Below are positions 27,702 to 35,970 of a stretch of DNA of 64,000 nucleotides, piece by piece (the stretch's first letter is position 1; each line of letters opens with the position of its first letter). Under the pieces are notes generated by a model that did no database searches, was not told where the DNA came from, and saw only the letters and a list, made by a program, of their open reading frames with translations. A program made the translations under genes and the position numbers. The DNA is from Bacillota bacterium (lineage in GTDB: Bacteria; Bacillota; Clostridia; Oscillospirales; Ruminococcaceae): contig JAEWAB010000001.1 of assembly GCA_023391875.1 (NCBI GenBank), positions 62,001-126,000 on the forward strand, written 5' to 3'.

Positions 27702-28406
27702 ATGTTTGTAATTATTAAAAAAGAGAATTTTTTTTTGTCTCTTATACTGATTATATCTGTTTTAATATTTACTTTTAACTACAGCTCCTTGATTACGAGT
27801 GCTTATAATAATACCAAAGATAATCTGGCTGGATATATTATATTCATTGAGATTGATGAGAAAAAGCTATACTTATTTAAAGACGGTCAACTCATAAAGA
27901 ATTACCCAATAGCCTCAGGCATGCGGAATATGCCTTCTCCTATTGGTACATGGAAAATAACCGATAAGGGGGAATGGGGTAAAGGTTTTGGGGGGCATTG
28001 GATGGGGCTGAATGTACCATGGGGAAGTTATGGGATACATGGAACAACAAGAGAGGACTCTATTGGATGGGCTGCCAGTCACGGGTGTATTAGAATGTTT
28101 AAGAAGGATATAAGCGAATTATATCATATGGTCCCATTAGGCACTCTCGTTATTATAAGAAACGGGCCTTTTGGCCCATTTGGAACCGGGTTTAGAAATT
28201 TAAAGCCCGGAGACAGAGGAGCCGATGTATTTGCTGTTCAGAAGAGGCTTAAAGAGCTGCGCTATTTTAAGGGGTATATTTCCGGAATATACGGAGAAGA
28301 TTTAAAAAATGCCGTTTATAGGTTTCAGGCAGATAATAACCTTGAAATTAAAAATACAATTACGCAAGAGGACTATGATGCTATGGGCTTCGAAGAATTT
28401 GAATGA
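27702..28406 (+). CDS. L,D-transpeptidase (YkuD) with C-terminal peptidoglycan-binding domain
   Basis: This 234-aa protein has an N-terminal membrane anchor (about 10-32), a YkuD catalytic domain (about 47-155) with HGTTREDSIGWAASHGCIRM (His and catalytic Cys) and a PG_binding_1 domain (about 165-230). It would form 3-3 crosslinks or modify spore/vegetative peptidoglycan outside the membrane. It starts at ATG 27702 behind AGAGGGTGAG. The AT-rich composition differs from flanking regions, and the neighbours are spore-coat genes, so a sporulation role is plausible. Confidence 0.9.
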   Translation: MFVIIKKENFFLSLILIISVLIFTFNYSSLITSAYNNTKDNLAGYIIFIEIDEKKLYLFKDGQLIKNYPIASGMRNMPSPIGTWKITDKGEWGKGFGGHWMGLNVPWGSYGIHGTTREDSIGWAASHGCIRMFKKDISELYHMVPLGTLVIIRNGPFGPFGTGFRNLKPGDRGADVFAVQKRLKELRYFKGYISGIYGEDLKNAVYRFQADNNLEIKNTITQEDYDAMGFEEFE

Positions 28407-28532
28407 TCCTTCTACAATTATAGATAACGGTAAACCGGATAAAATCAAACAAACCAGAACTGAGTATTTGAAGCGCATTAAGAAGGTTAAAATGAAAGCT
28501 CTTCTATACTTGGCAAAAGGCTTTAAAGAATC

Positions 28533-28832
28533 ATGCATAGGGGCGAGATCGGTCGTTTAATCGTGTACCGGCGAGATAAGTTTATTCTCGTGTCGAGAAT
28601 CGATGCGCGCGATCGGGTTGGGGCAGCCGAAGAACTCGGCCAAATTCTTTATGACTTGAAAACCGACAATCTGGATTGTTTGCTCATGCATGCAGTCGCA
28701 TCTATGGATGAACTGGAAGCTATTCTTTCTGAGAGCAGTGTTTATGAAACGACGATAAAACATCTTCTAATTTCTGCGGATGAACCGACATTAAACCATG
28801 CTCAGAGGCTAGATCCCATCCATACTAAGTAG
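28533..28832 (+). CDS. Hypothetical protein, 99 aa
   Basis: I do not recognise this frame. It gives MHRGEIGRLIVYRRDKF then an acidic, helix-prone C-terminal half (AAEELGQILYDLK, MDELEAILSESS). The start is uncertain: ATG 28533 has no clear ribosome site, and GTG 28563 (after GGGGCGAG, widely spaced) would give a shorter 89-aa form. The region is slightly more GC-rich than its neighbours. It could be a real small cytoplasmic protein or a relic. No transmembrane segment or known motif is seen. Confidence 0.4.
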   Translation: MHRGEIGRLIVYRRDKFILVSRIDARDRVGAAEELGQILYDLKTDNLDCLLMHAVASMDELEAILSESSVYETTIKHLLISADEPTLNHAQRLDPIHTK

Positions 28833-28874
28833 CATGAAAATATTAAGCCTCATATAATATATTGAGGTGGTAAA

Positions 28875-29171
28875 ATGTTAAATGAAATGCACACTCACAG
28901 TTACGGCGGTGAAACAACATTCAATAGCGGACATATTCATGAATACTCAGGGAATACCAGCGCAGAGCCTGATTATCCGGGGCATATACACCATATGACA
29001 GGGGTAACTACGTTTAATGACGGGCATACCCACAATTACAATATAGTAACCGGACCCGCAGTTTACGTTGAAGGTGGACATTATCATTTTTATAATGGGA
29101 ATACCAGTGTTGCCAATCTACCAAACATCCATAGCCATTTTATTAATGGATATACATCAATATACAAGTAA
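28875..29171 (+). CDS. YmaF-like histidine-rich protein
   Basis: This 98-aa protein consists of about four repeats of the form GHxHxYxGxTT (for example HTHSYGGETTFNSGHIHEY), matching the YmaF family found in Bacillus and Clostridia. It has at least 12 histidines, so metal binding or a coat/crust role is possible; the family's function is not known. It starts at ATG 28875 behind TGAGGTGG. A good terminator follows at 29215-29243. It sits just upstream of cotJABC. Confidence 0.8.
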   Translation: MLNEMHTHSYGGETTFNSGHIHEYSGNTSAEPDYPGHIHHMTGVTTFNDGHTHNYNIVTGPAVYVEGGHYHFYNGNTSVANLPNIHSHFINGYTSIYK

Positions 29172-29214
29172 AAATATTAAATGAAAACACAAACTAAATA
29201 ATTATTAGTCAAAT

Positions 29215-29243
29215 AAAGGAGCCAAAATGGCTCCTTTTGGTTT
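29215..29243 (+). terminator. Intrinsic terminator after the YmaF-like gene
   Basis: AAAGGAGCC (29215-29223) pairs with GGCTCCTTT (29229-29237) around AAAAT, followed by TGGTTTCT. It separates the YmaF-like gene from the cotJ operon. Confidence 0.75.
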
Positions 29244-29348
29244 CTCTGGTTTAAAGATGTTACTTTCTATAATGTCGAACCTTTAGAGTTAAGCGCTCAT
29301 ATGATATAGTAATTGTGCTAACAATTGTAATAAAAGGGAGGATTTAAT

Positions 29349-29561
29349 ATGAAGGCTAATAACTCTGGAGGCTTTGTCGATAAATGCATTCCTCAGGAAA
29401 CTTGTATCACCAATGTTGAACTTGCAAATGCATATGTTCCATTCCAAATAATGTGTGATACGTTTTCTCCTATGGAGGCTCTTATGAAAGGTACTGCTTT
29501 CCCGCCTCTATATAATGTATCTGGATGGAGAAGAAGAGAAGAGGTGTATGAAGATGAATAA
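29349..29561 (+). CDS. cotJA: Spore coat-associated protein CotJA
   Basis: This 70-aa protein has the CotJA core LANAYVPFQIMCDTFSPMEA (about 26-45) and ends near FPPLYNV. It is a small inner-coat protein needed for assembly of CotJC. It starts at ATG 29349 behind AAGGGAGG. Its TAA overlaps the cotJB start (ATGAATAA, 29554-29561). The upstream CATATGATATAG (about 29299) resembles a sporulation -10 element, but I could not place a convincing -35. Confidence 0.92.
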   Translation: MKANNSGGFVDKCIPQETCITNVELANAYVPFQIMCDTFSPMEALMKGTAFPPLYNVSGWRRREEVYEDE

Positions 29562-29856
29562 AAATGAACTGTTACAGTGTATTACCGCTTTGGATTTTTA
29601 TATTATCGATTTGCATTTGTATCTCAATACTCATCCAAATGATGTAGATGCAATTATGAAATATAATGAATGTGTTATGAAGGTCAAAGCGTTAAGGGAA
29701 GAATATAATAAATTGTATGGCATGCTTCTTGCCAATAACTCCATAAGCAGGCAGCCATGGCAATGGATCGAAAGCCCATGGCCTTGGCATAAATCTTGTA
29801 ATTTTGAGCTTAAGGAAGGGATGAACCAGAATGTGGATGTACGACAAAAAGCTTGA
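29554..29856 (+). CDS. cotJB: Spore coat protein CotJB
   Basis: This 100-aa protein has the CotJB signature ALDFYIIDLHLYLNTHPND (about 9-27) and the Trp-rich WQWIESPWPWHKS (about 67-79). The start is set at ATG 29554, 9 nt after GAGG and overlapping the cotJA stop; an in-frame ATG at 29548 is too close to that site. Its tail past residue 80 overlaps the cotJC start by 26 bp, so the three genes are coupled. Confidence 0.9.
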   Translation: MNKNELLQCITALDFYIIDLHLYLNTHPNDVDAIMKYNECVMKVKALREEYNKLYGMLLANNSISRQPWQWIESPWPWHKSCNFELKEGMNQNVDVRQKA

Positions 29857-30427
29857 GTATCCTATAAAAATAAAAAACCCAAATCCCAAAATGGCAAAGC
29901 TGATTATAACACAATACGGTGGCCCCGACGGAGAACTGGCAGCTTCATTAAGATACTTAAGTCAGCGCTTTTCTATGGTTACGCCTGAGGCCAAGGCTAC
30001 ATTAAATGATATTGGAACCGAAGAACTTGCCCATCTTGAAATGGTTGGAACAATGGTCAGACAGTTGACGCAGGGAGCAAGTCTTGAAGAAATAGAAGCC
30101 GGTGGGTTAGCTCCGTATTATGTAGACCATGATAAAGCGGTATATCCAGTCAGTGCATCCGGTGTACCTTTTAATGCAGCATACATTCAATCAAAAGGAG
30201 ACCCCAGAACTGATCTCTACGAGGATATGGCGGCAGAACAAAAAGCTCGTTCAACTTATGAATATCTTATTAATATGGCTGATGATCCTGACGTCATCGA
30301 ACCGCTAAAATTCTTACGCGAAAGAGAAATCGTACATTTTCAGCGATTCGGTGAGGCATTACGTTATGTTAAGGAGTACTTAGACGACAAAAATAGATTT
30401 TATATTCCAAACTTAAAGAAAAAATAA
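29831..30427 (+). CDS. cotJC: Spore coat protein CotJC, manganese-catalase family
   Basis: This 198-aa four-helix-bundle protein starts MWMYDKKLEYPI and holds the di-metal carboxylate/histidine ligands in GTEELAHLEMVG (about 56-67), EDMAAEQKARSTYEYL (about 132) and REREIVHFQRFGEAL (about 155-169). It belongs to the Mn-catalase family and is deposited in the spore coat. It is the last gene of cotJABC and is followed immediately by a strong terminator. Confidence 0.94.
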   Translation: MWMYDKKLEYPIKIKNPNPKMAKLIITQYGGPDGELAASLRYLSQRFSMVTPEAKATLNDIGTEELAHLEMVGTMVRQLTQGASLEEIEAGGLAPYYVDHDKAVYPVSASGVPFNAAYIQSKGDPRTDLYEDMAAEQKARSTYEYLINMADDPDVIEPLKFLREREIVHFQRFGEALRYVKEYLDDKNRFYIPNLKKK

Positions 30428-30441
30428 CTACCAAAATAAAA

Positions 30442-30465
30442 ACAGGCTACAGAAGCCTGTTTTTT
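30442..30465 (+). terminator. Intrinsic terminator of cotJABC
   Basis: ACAGGCT (30442-30448) pairs with AGCCTGT (30454-30460), followed by TTTTT. It is placed 15 bp after the cotJC stop. Confidence 0.85.
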
Positions 30466-30492
30466 ATAAAAACTCGTTAAGAGGTGAATTTT

Positions 30493-30840
30493 ATGTATAG
30501 AAACGTCGCAGGGCGTTCTTTTCAAAATATGGAGGATACTATAACCGGTAAAAGCGTGGTTATAGATAATAATTTAGGTGTAGAGGATACAAATTTTATA
30601 CCTGATAATCCTTGGCCATACAGCTTAACTGATTATCTTCAAAATTTTATCGGGAAGTTAATCGAAGTTACTTACTTAATTACTAACGGCAAATGTTGCA
30701 ATATAAAGGGTAAATTAATAATAACAGGTTCGAATTTCATTGGCATTCAACCTAGTTCAGCGGATACTCTCTTCATGATTGAATTAGGTACAATTAAGAG
30801 CGTCAATATAGCGAATTATAATAAGAATCTTAAAATATGA
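30493..30840 (+). CDS. Small protein, possibly GerQ-like spore coat protein
   Basis: This 115-aa protein starts at ATG 30493 behind AAGAGGTG. After a variable 45-residue N-terminus come YLQNFIGKLIEVTYLI and a beta-rich tail with an evenly spaced hydrophobic pattern ending MIELGTIKSVNI. The pattern recalls the C-terminal strand domain of GerQ, but key identity is low, so the name is tentative. Position next to cotJABC and similar AT-rich composition support a spore-coat role. No membrane segment is seen. Confidence 0.5.
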   Translation: MYRNVAGRSFQNMEDTITGKSVVIDNNLGVEDTNFIPDNPWPYSLTDYLQNFIGKLIEVTYLITNGKCCNIKGKLIITGSNFIGIQPSSADTLFMIELGTIKSVNIANYNKNLKI

Positions 30841-30933
30841 TTTATGAACTATACCCGTAACCGATTTTTGTATTGTAGATATTGGCACTGTAAGGATAGC
30901 AATGATTTAATGTATATGGACGCATGTTATTCA

Positions 30934-30975
30934 TCTAATGCGAAGTTCAGAGTTCCCTCTGAACTTCGCATTAGA
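30934..30975. repeat. Perfect 19-bp hairpin repeat
   Basis: TCTAATGCGAAGTTCAGAG (30934-30952) and its exact complement CTCTGAACTTCGCATTAGA (30957-30975) flank a 4-nt loop. No T-run follows on either strand. Seventeen bases of the right arm and flank (GAACTTCGCATTAGAAC) recur at 56410-56426. It lies in the 30841-31112 gap between convergent genes, which otherwise shows nothing; the open frame across it is not convincing as a gene. Confidence 0.75.
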
Positions 30976-31112
30976 ACCATCATCTTATTTGTTGCAGGGT
31001 TATACCGATCTTCTTTAAATGCATACTGTGAAAATCAAAGGATACTCTTGTTATCAGCAATCTCCAATATTCATTTTATAACTAACTAGTCTAAAAGATT
31101 TCACAAACACAT

Positions 31113-32264
31113 CTACAACTCCGAACAAATCCGACAGTATGTACCCACCGCTTCGAAATAGCTTTGCAGCATCATATATTCGTTGGGTTTATGCGTTGTT
31201 TGCTGCTCACCCGGGCCGTAGAGCACAACCGGAATATGCGGGCACTCTCTTACGAGAATAGAAGCATCCGTAAAGAAGTTTATGCCTACCGGGGCGGGGC
31301 CTTTCCCTGTGGCGGCATATACCAGTTTGAGAAATTCTTGAAGTATGGCGTTTTCGCTAGGTACGCTTACAGGCATTCTGTCGTTAATGATCTCCATATG
31401 GATAGCAAGTTTGGGCTGCTCCGCCTCCATACCCTCTATGATCTGATGCAGATTCGTAAGCAACAGCTTATGCGCTAAGCCGGGAACGGTTCGAATGTCA
31501 AGAACCATCTCACACCTGTCCGGGAGCATATTATTCGCGATACCTGCATGCAGGCTTGTAATGGTAACGGTGGAAGCACCGAGCAGCGCGTCTTCGTACC
31601 GGCAGGCGAATTGCTTAACGCTTTCAGCCAGCTTAAGCGCCCAATCTAGAGCACTCACGCCTTCGGTCGGGTATGCGGCATGTGCGGTCTTACCCTCCAG
31701 CAAAAACTTCAGCCAGATGCAGCCCTTCTGCGCAAGGCCCATATCGCAGGCCGTGGGTTCAGCAATCAGCAATAGCTTCGTTTCTTTGGGCAGTCCGTTT
31801 TTCACAGCGGCCGCTGCGCCCCTGCCACCCTTTTCCTCGTCGGCGGTGCCGATGAACAGAAGGCTGCTCTTCGGCTTAACTCCCCTTCTACCAAGCTGTG
31901 CCAGCGCAAACACCATCGCCGCGAGGCCGCCTTTCATATCGCTCGCGCCGCGGGCATACACCCTTCCCCCCTCCAGTACCGGCACTTGCGGCGGCGTATG
32001 CCATTCCTGCAAACTGCCGAAGGGTACCGTATCCATATGCCCGCACAGTACAATAATATCGTCGGTTTCACCCTGCACCCAAGCGGTCACATTGCTGTTC
32101 TTTTCGTCAATATACTCTACAGACGAACGGATGCCCGCATTTTGCAGGTATAAGGAAAGGTACTGCGCCAGTGGTGCCGTGTCATCCTCACCGTTGACTG
32201 TGCGGATGGACAGGATATCATAAAGCAGCGACAGTGCCTCTGACTCTTCATTTTTTGTGAGCAT
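31113..32264 (-). CDS. M20-family metallopeptidase (ArgE/DapE-type deacylase)
   Basis: This 383-aa zinc hydrolase has GHMDTVPFG (about 73-81), the bridging Asp in YARGASDMKGGLA (about 105) and ADEEKGGRG (about 140). The start is set at ATG 32264, 7 nt after GGAGG; an ATG six bases earlier abuts the ribosome site. ArgE/DapE/aminoacylase and dipeptidase activities are all possible. It is the most downstream gene of a long minus-strand series that includes nucleoside uptake genes; a deacylase or carbamoylase role on nitrogenous catabolites is conceivable. Confidence 0.88.
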   Translation of the reverse strand: MLTKNEESEALSLLYDILSIRTVNGEDDTAPLAQYLSLYLQNAGIRSSVEYIDEKNSNVTAWVQGETDDIIVLCGHMDTVPFGSLQEWHTPPQVPVLEGGRVYARGASDMKGGLAAMVFALAQLGRRGVKPKSSLLFIGTADEEKGGRGAAAAVKNGLPKETKLLLIAEPTACDMGLAQKGCIWLKFLLEGKTAHAAYPTEGVSALDWALKLAESVKQFACRYEDALLGASTVTITSLHAGIANNMLPDRCEMVLDIRTVPGLAHKLLLTNLHQIIEGMEAEQPKLAIHMEIINDRMPVSVPSENAILQEFLKLVYAATGKGPAPVGINFFTDASILVRECPHIPVVLYGPGEQQTTHKPNEYMMLQSYFEAVGTYCRICSEL

Positions 32265-32290
32265 ACCCATACCTCCGATAAATTATTTAT

Positions 32291-32333
32291 GTCTGCTGCA
32301 GGCGGTGCTTTAAAAACACCGCCTGCAGCAGAC
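32291..32333. repeat. Perfect 17-bp stem-loop between kinase and peptidase genes
   Basis: GTCTGCTGCAGGCGGTG (32291-32307) pairs exactly with CACCGCCTGCAGCAGAC (32317-32333) around a 9-nt loop. It lies 48 bp after the FGGY kinase stop and 27 bp before the M20 start on the same strand. Without a T-run after the stem it may be an mRNA-processing or stabilising hairpin rather than a simple terminator. Confidence 0.7.
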
Positions 32334-32380
32334 ATCGTATAATGGCAGGATTGATAAGAAGCGCTTTACAGTGACACTGA

Positions 32381-33892
32381 TTATTCCGCCGCAAGGCAAA
32401 TATCGGTTGTTTGGTGCATCCAGTCTTTGAGCTCAGGGTATAGCCGCGCATACTGCGCAAAGATCTGCCGATAAACCGAATGGCGCGTCACATCGGGATA
32501 AATCGTCCGCTGGTAGGTTACCATCGCTTTTACCGCCTGCGGCAGGTCTGCATACAGCCCTGTAGCAACAGCGGCAGTGATTGCCGAGCCAAGACAAACT
32601 GATTGTCTGTCTTTCGCAATGTGTATTTTTACGTTGCAGACATCCGCGTAAATCTGTAAAAACAGCTCCGAATTTACGCTGCCGCCCGAAAGGAATATCT
32701 GCTGAATCGGCATACCGCCCGCACGAAACTGTTCAAATAGGTTCTGCACACCGTAGGCGATACCCTCCATCAGCGCACGGTACACATGGGCGCGTGTATG
32801 GCTTAGGGTATATCCATAAATCAACCCTCGTACCTTCGTATCGTAGTAAGGATGTCGGTTTCCCTGCCAGTAGTCAAGCACCAGCAATCCTTCAGAGCCT
32901 GCCGGAATATCTTTGGCCTGCTCGTTTAGAATATCAAACGCCTTCTCATACGGAAGGTCTTTGCAAAATTCCTGCCGAAACCATGCAAGGATAGAGCCGG
33001 ATGAAACCTGACCGCGGTAAGCGGTATAAAGCCCAGGCAGGAGATGGTCGGGCCCCGCGTTAATGGTACTGTCTTCACTGAACATCAGCTTATCGGTTAA
33101 TACCATAAGCAGGTTAGAAGAACCGGTCATGAGCGCGGCGTCTCCGTACCCGCTTACCCCCATACCAAGCATACCCACCGAGGAGTCGATTCCCGCCTGT
33201 GCGACTATCGTTTCGGTATCCAGCCCAAGCTCTTTGGCCGCAAAGGGCGAGAGGCTTCCTATCTTGTCACCGACGGCATATACATGGTCGGACGGGAATT
33301 TTGCAATGGCATCCGGCAGGCCGATAGCGTTATAAAAGCTTGCGGGAAAACCTTTTTCGCGGTTATTGTAACCCCAGTTACAGGCGGTATTGATATTGAC
33401 GGACCATTTACCCGTGAGCATGTAGGTCATCCAGTCCTGATACTCGCAAAACACCTCGGCCTGTTGGTAATTTTCCAGCTCATTATGCTTAAGCCACAGC
33501 AGCTTGCAGGGCATCCACTCCGCCGAAAGATGCTCGCCGGTAAGCCTTGCAATCTCCTCTGCCTGTGCAAAGGCTCGAACATCCATCCAGATGATGCTGT
33601 CGCGTAAGGGGAGCCCATTCCTTGCACACACTACAACACTGCAGCAGGTAGTAGCGGTAGCAATGCCGAGGATGCGTTCTTTTGCAATCCCCGTCTTGCC
33701 CATAATTTCGGCTATGCACTGCTTTAGCGCCTGCCACCAGCTAGCGGGGCTTTGCTCCGCCCAGCCGTTGTGCGGGCGTCGGGTTTCATACTCGCACTGG
33801 GCAAAGCCAAGCACTGTTCCCACACTATCGTAAAAGCAGCATCGAATACCTCCGGTGCCGCCGTCCACGCCTATCAATACATCTCGCTTCAT
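32381..33892 (-). CDS. FGGY-family carbohydrate kinase
   Basis: This 503-aa kinase has the N-terminal phosphate loop GVDGGTGGIRCCFYD (about 8-22), the middle VAQAGIDSSVGMLGMG (about 228) and the C-terminal ATP motif FLSGGSVNSELFLQIYADV (about 405). The family includes xylulokinase, ribulokinase and related pentulose/erythritol kinases. Substrate identity is not decidable; the nucleoside-hydrolase neighbours suggest a pentose product, though a ribokinase is also encoded at 55.3 kb. It starts at ATG 33892. Confidence 0.88.
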   Translation of the reverse strand: MKRDVLIGVDGGTGGIRCCFYDSVGTVLGFAQCEYETRRPHNGWAEQSPASWWQALKQCIAEIMGKTGIAKERILGIATATTCCSVVVCARNGLPLRDSIIWMDVRAFAQAEEIARLTGEHLSAEWMPCKLLWLKHNELENYQQAEVFCEYQDWMTYMLTGKWSVNINTACNWGYNNREKGFPASFYNAIGLPDAIAKFPSDHVYAVGDKIGSLSPFAAKELGLDTETIVAQAGIDSSVGMLGMGVSGYGDAALMTGSSNLLMVLTDKLMFSEDSTINAGPDHLLPGLYTAYRGQVSSGSILAWFRQEFCKDLPYEKAFDILNEQAKDIPAGSEGLLVLDYWQGNRHPYYDTKVRGLIYGYTLSHTRAHVYRALMEGIAYGVQNLFEQFRAGGMPIQQIFLSGGSVNSELFLQIYADVCNVKIHIAKDRQSVCLGSAITAAVATGLYADLPQAVKAMVTYQRTIYPDVTRHSVYRQIFAQYARLYPELKDWMHQTTDICLAAE

Positions 33893-33946
33893 AAACCCAT
33901 AACACTCCTAAACCCAAAAGCCGCGCTCAATTCTTCCGACGGCCTG

Positions 33947-35044
33947 CTAAAAGCGGCTGAGGTTAAATTGACTGTCTAAACGGCTTATAAATTCGGCTAC
34001 CAAAAGGCCGGTCTGCTCTAAATCGGAAAGGTCGAGCATCTCCATCTGAGAATGGCTGTAGCGGTCCGGCGTACCCATGTCGAGACAGGGAATGCCCATA
34101 TCCTCCAGCTGGATGTACGCCGTATCGGAGAGCGCTCCCCGCGCCGCGCTGCGCTGGATGTGAATGCCCTTTTCCTGCGCACAGGTCTTGATAAGGTCGA
34201 ACATGCCTTTGTGCGCAACACAGCCGTTCAGCGTGCCCTTGCCATGGAAGTTAAAGAGCGTAACACCCGGGCCGCCGCCAAGTACCACGTTGTTATATCC
34301 CTTCTGGTCGGGGGTGTCTCCGGCACCGGGGCCAAGCAGGCAGATTGCCATATCCGCCTTGACAGTTCTCTGTGCCATCATCGCCCCGCGCGCGTTAAAT
34401 TCTTCCCACACCGTACCTACAAGGTGTACGGTGGCGGCATGCGGTACCTGCGAGATTATAGACGCCACATGCAGAAGGCTTACAAGACCGGAGGCGTCAT
34501 CCATATAGGTTCCGGCCACGCGGTCACCCTGAAGCTCAAAAAAGTTATTGCCGTAGGTAACGGGGCAGCCCACCTCAACTCCCAGCGCCAAAACCTCTTC
34601 GCGGCTGTTGGCACCGATATCGATCCATAACGAGGAAAGCGGGTCGGCCTTATCTTTATCCGCTCCGCTCATCACATGATAGGCCTTCGTGCCAATCACG
34701 CCGGGGATATAGCTTCCCTGCTCCGTACCCACATTGACGGCTATAGCCTGTACCAGTTTCTCCGGTACGCCGCCCATGCGCTCCACCTTTAAAAAGCCGC
34801 GTTCATCGATAGCGGTTATGATAAAGCCTATAACGTCCATGTGCGCAAATACCATCAGGGCAGGGGCGCTCGGGTCGGTGCCCTCAAAGGTAGCGATGAC
34901 ATTGCCGATACGGTCGATTGCTACCTTCTCCGTATACTGCTTCATATCGGCGCTGAAAAGCTTCGCCATACGCGATTCATATCCCGAAAGGCGGATAACC
35001 GACATATATTCCTTCAGCTTGGCTTTAAGGCTCACCTTATTCAT
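33947..35044 (-). CDS. M42-family metallopeptidase (glutamyl/tetrahedral aminopeptidase)
   Basis: This 365-aa protein has the M42 metal ligands: FAHMDVIGFIIT (His/Asp, about 66-77), YMDDASGLVSLLH (Asp, about 180), WEEFNARGAMMAQRT (Glu pair, about 213) and YSHSQMEMLDL (His, about 333). It is cytoplasmic and forms large complexes in this family. Its start overlaps the stop of the nucleoside hydrolase upstream by 4 bp, so it is co-translated with purine-salvage genes, which is not an obvious partnership for an aminopeptidase. Confidence 0.9.
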   Translation of the reverse strand: MNKVSLKAKLKEYMSVIRLSGYESRMAKLFSADMKQYTEKVAIDRIGNVIATFEGTDPSAPALMVFAHMDVIGFIITAIDERGFLKVERMGGVPEKLVQAIAVNVGTEQGSYIPGVIGTKAYHVMSGADKDKADPLSSLWIDIGANSREEVLALGVEVGCPVTYGNNFFELQGDRVAGTYMDDASGLVSLLHVASIISQVPHAATVHLVGTVWEEFNARGAMMAQRTVKADMAICLLGPGAGDTPDQKGYNNVVLGGGPGVTLFNFHGKGTLNGCVAHKGMFDLIKTCAQEKGIHIQRSAARGALSDTAYIQLEDMGIPCLDMGTPDRYSHSQMEMLDLSDLEQTGLLVAEFISRLDSQFNLSRF

Positions 35045-35958
35045 GCGTAATACCTCACTGTTTCCTCCACCATACGAAAAAACCGCTCGCGGTCGGAACC
35101 AAGCGCCACAAACGCGTTAGGCTTGCGCTTAAGCAGGTTGTCCTTATCCACAAGGGTTTTCCCCGAAGTGAATTCTCCCTTGGTTTCTACATCCACAAAA
35201 TACTCGCTCCCCGTTAATACGGAGGGGTCTATTACGGCAGCGGCCGCCAACGCATCAAACATTACCATTCCCTCTGGCGGAAGCGGTGTGCCGGGGTAGT
35301 TCATCAGCCCACACACAAACTCCGAGCACGGCGTTTTAATGGCTTTAAGTTTTGCCAGCTCATTTTCATACAACGGGGTGCTGTAGCAGGCGTCTAAACC
35401 TACCATGGTAATGGGTATGCCGCTGCGGAATACTATCTGCGCGGCCTCCGGGTCGGTATAGATATTAAACTCGGCGCAGGGGCTTGCGTTACCGCCGTTG
35501 CACGCGCCGCCCATGAGGGTAATGCGCGAAATCATGGGCATAACATCGGGATGGGTACGCAGCAGCAGCGCAATATTGGTAAGCGGGCCGGTTGCCAGAA
35601 TCTGCAGCCTGCCCTTTTGGGCAACGGCTTCCCTATATAAAATTTCTATGGCGCTCTCGGGTATCGCTTTTTTGTTTGTATCCGGCAGCACGGCACTGCC
35701 AAGGCCGGATACGCCGTTAATCCAGTCGGGGGCGGGCTCAAAGGTCTTCATTAAAGGGTATGCCCCCTGCGCCACGATGGTGTGGATGTGAAAGTAATCA
35801 ACAATCCTCAGCGCGTTACGGGTATTTACCTCAATATTCTGGTTGCCCGCAACCGTGGTAATGGCTCTTACATCAAGCGCATCTGCTGCAAACACCATCA
35901 GAATGGCGAGCGCGTCATCCGTACCCGGATCACAGTCGATAATCAGCGGAATTCTCAT
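35041..35958 (-). CDS. Nucleoside hydrolase (inosine-uridine-preferring family), copy 1
   Basis: This 305-aa hydrolase opens with the calcium-binding IIDCDPGTDDALAILM (about 6-21) and contains ITLMGGACNGGNAS (about 147) and EFNIYTDPEAAQIVF (about 166), all diagnostic of the IU-nucleoside hydrolase family. It splits ribonucleosides into free base and ribose. A paralogue is encoded immediately upstream (gap 12 bp). Imported nucleosides from the adjacent BMP-type transporter are the likely substrate. The ribose would be phosphorylated by the ribokinase at 55.3 kb. Confidence 0.93.
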   Translation of the reverse strand: MRIPLIIDCDPGTDDALAILMVFAADALDVRAITTVAGNQNIEVNTRNALRIVDYFHIHTIVAQGAYPLMKTFEPAPDWINGVSGLGSAVLPDTNKKAIPESAIEILYREAVAQKGRLQILATGPLTNIALLLRTHPDVMPMISRITLMGGACNGGNASPCAEFNIYTDPEAAQIVFRSGIPITMVGLDACYSTPLYENELAKLKAIKTPCSEFVCGLMNYPGTPLPPEGMVMFDALAAAAVIDPSVLTGSEYFVDVETKGEFTSGKTLVDKDNLLKRKPNAFVALGSDRERFFRMVEETVRYYA

Positions 35959-35970
35959 TCATATTCTCCT

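Noticed and set aside
28309..28560. An 83-codon frame after the L,D-transpeptidase
   Set aside because: It overlaps the end of the transpeptidase gene in another frame and has no ribosome site or motif; only the downstream 99-aa frame was kept, at low confidence.
30844..31089. An 81-codon plus-strand frame downstream of the GerQ-like gene
   Set aside because: It reads through the perfect hairpin repeat, has no ribosome site and no protein-like pattern; the shared peptide SELRIRTI with 56.4 kb comes from the DNA repeat.
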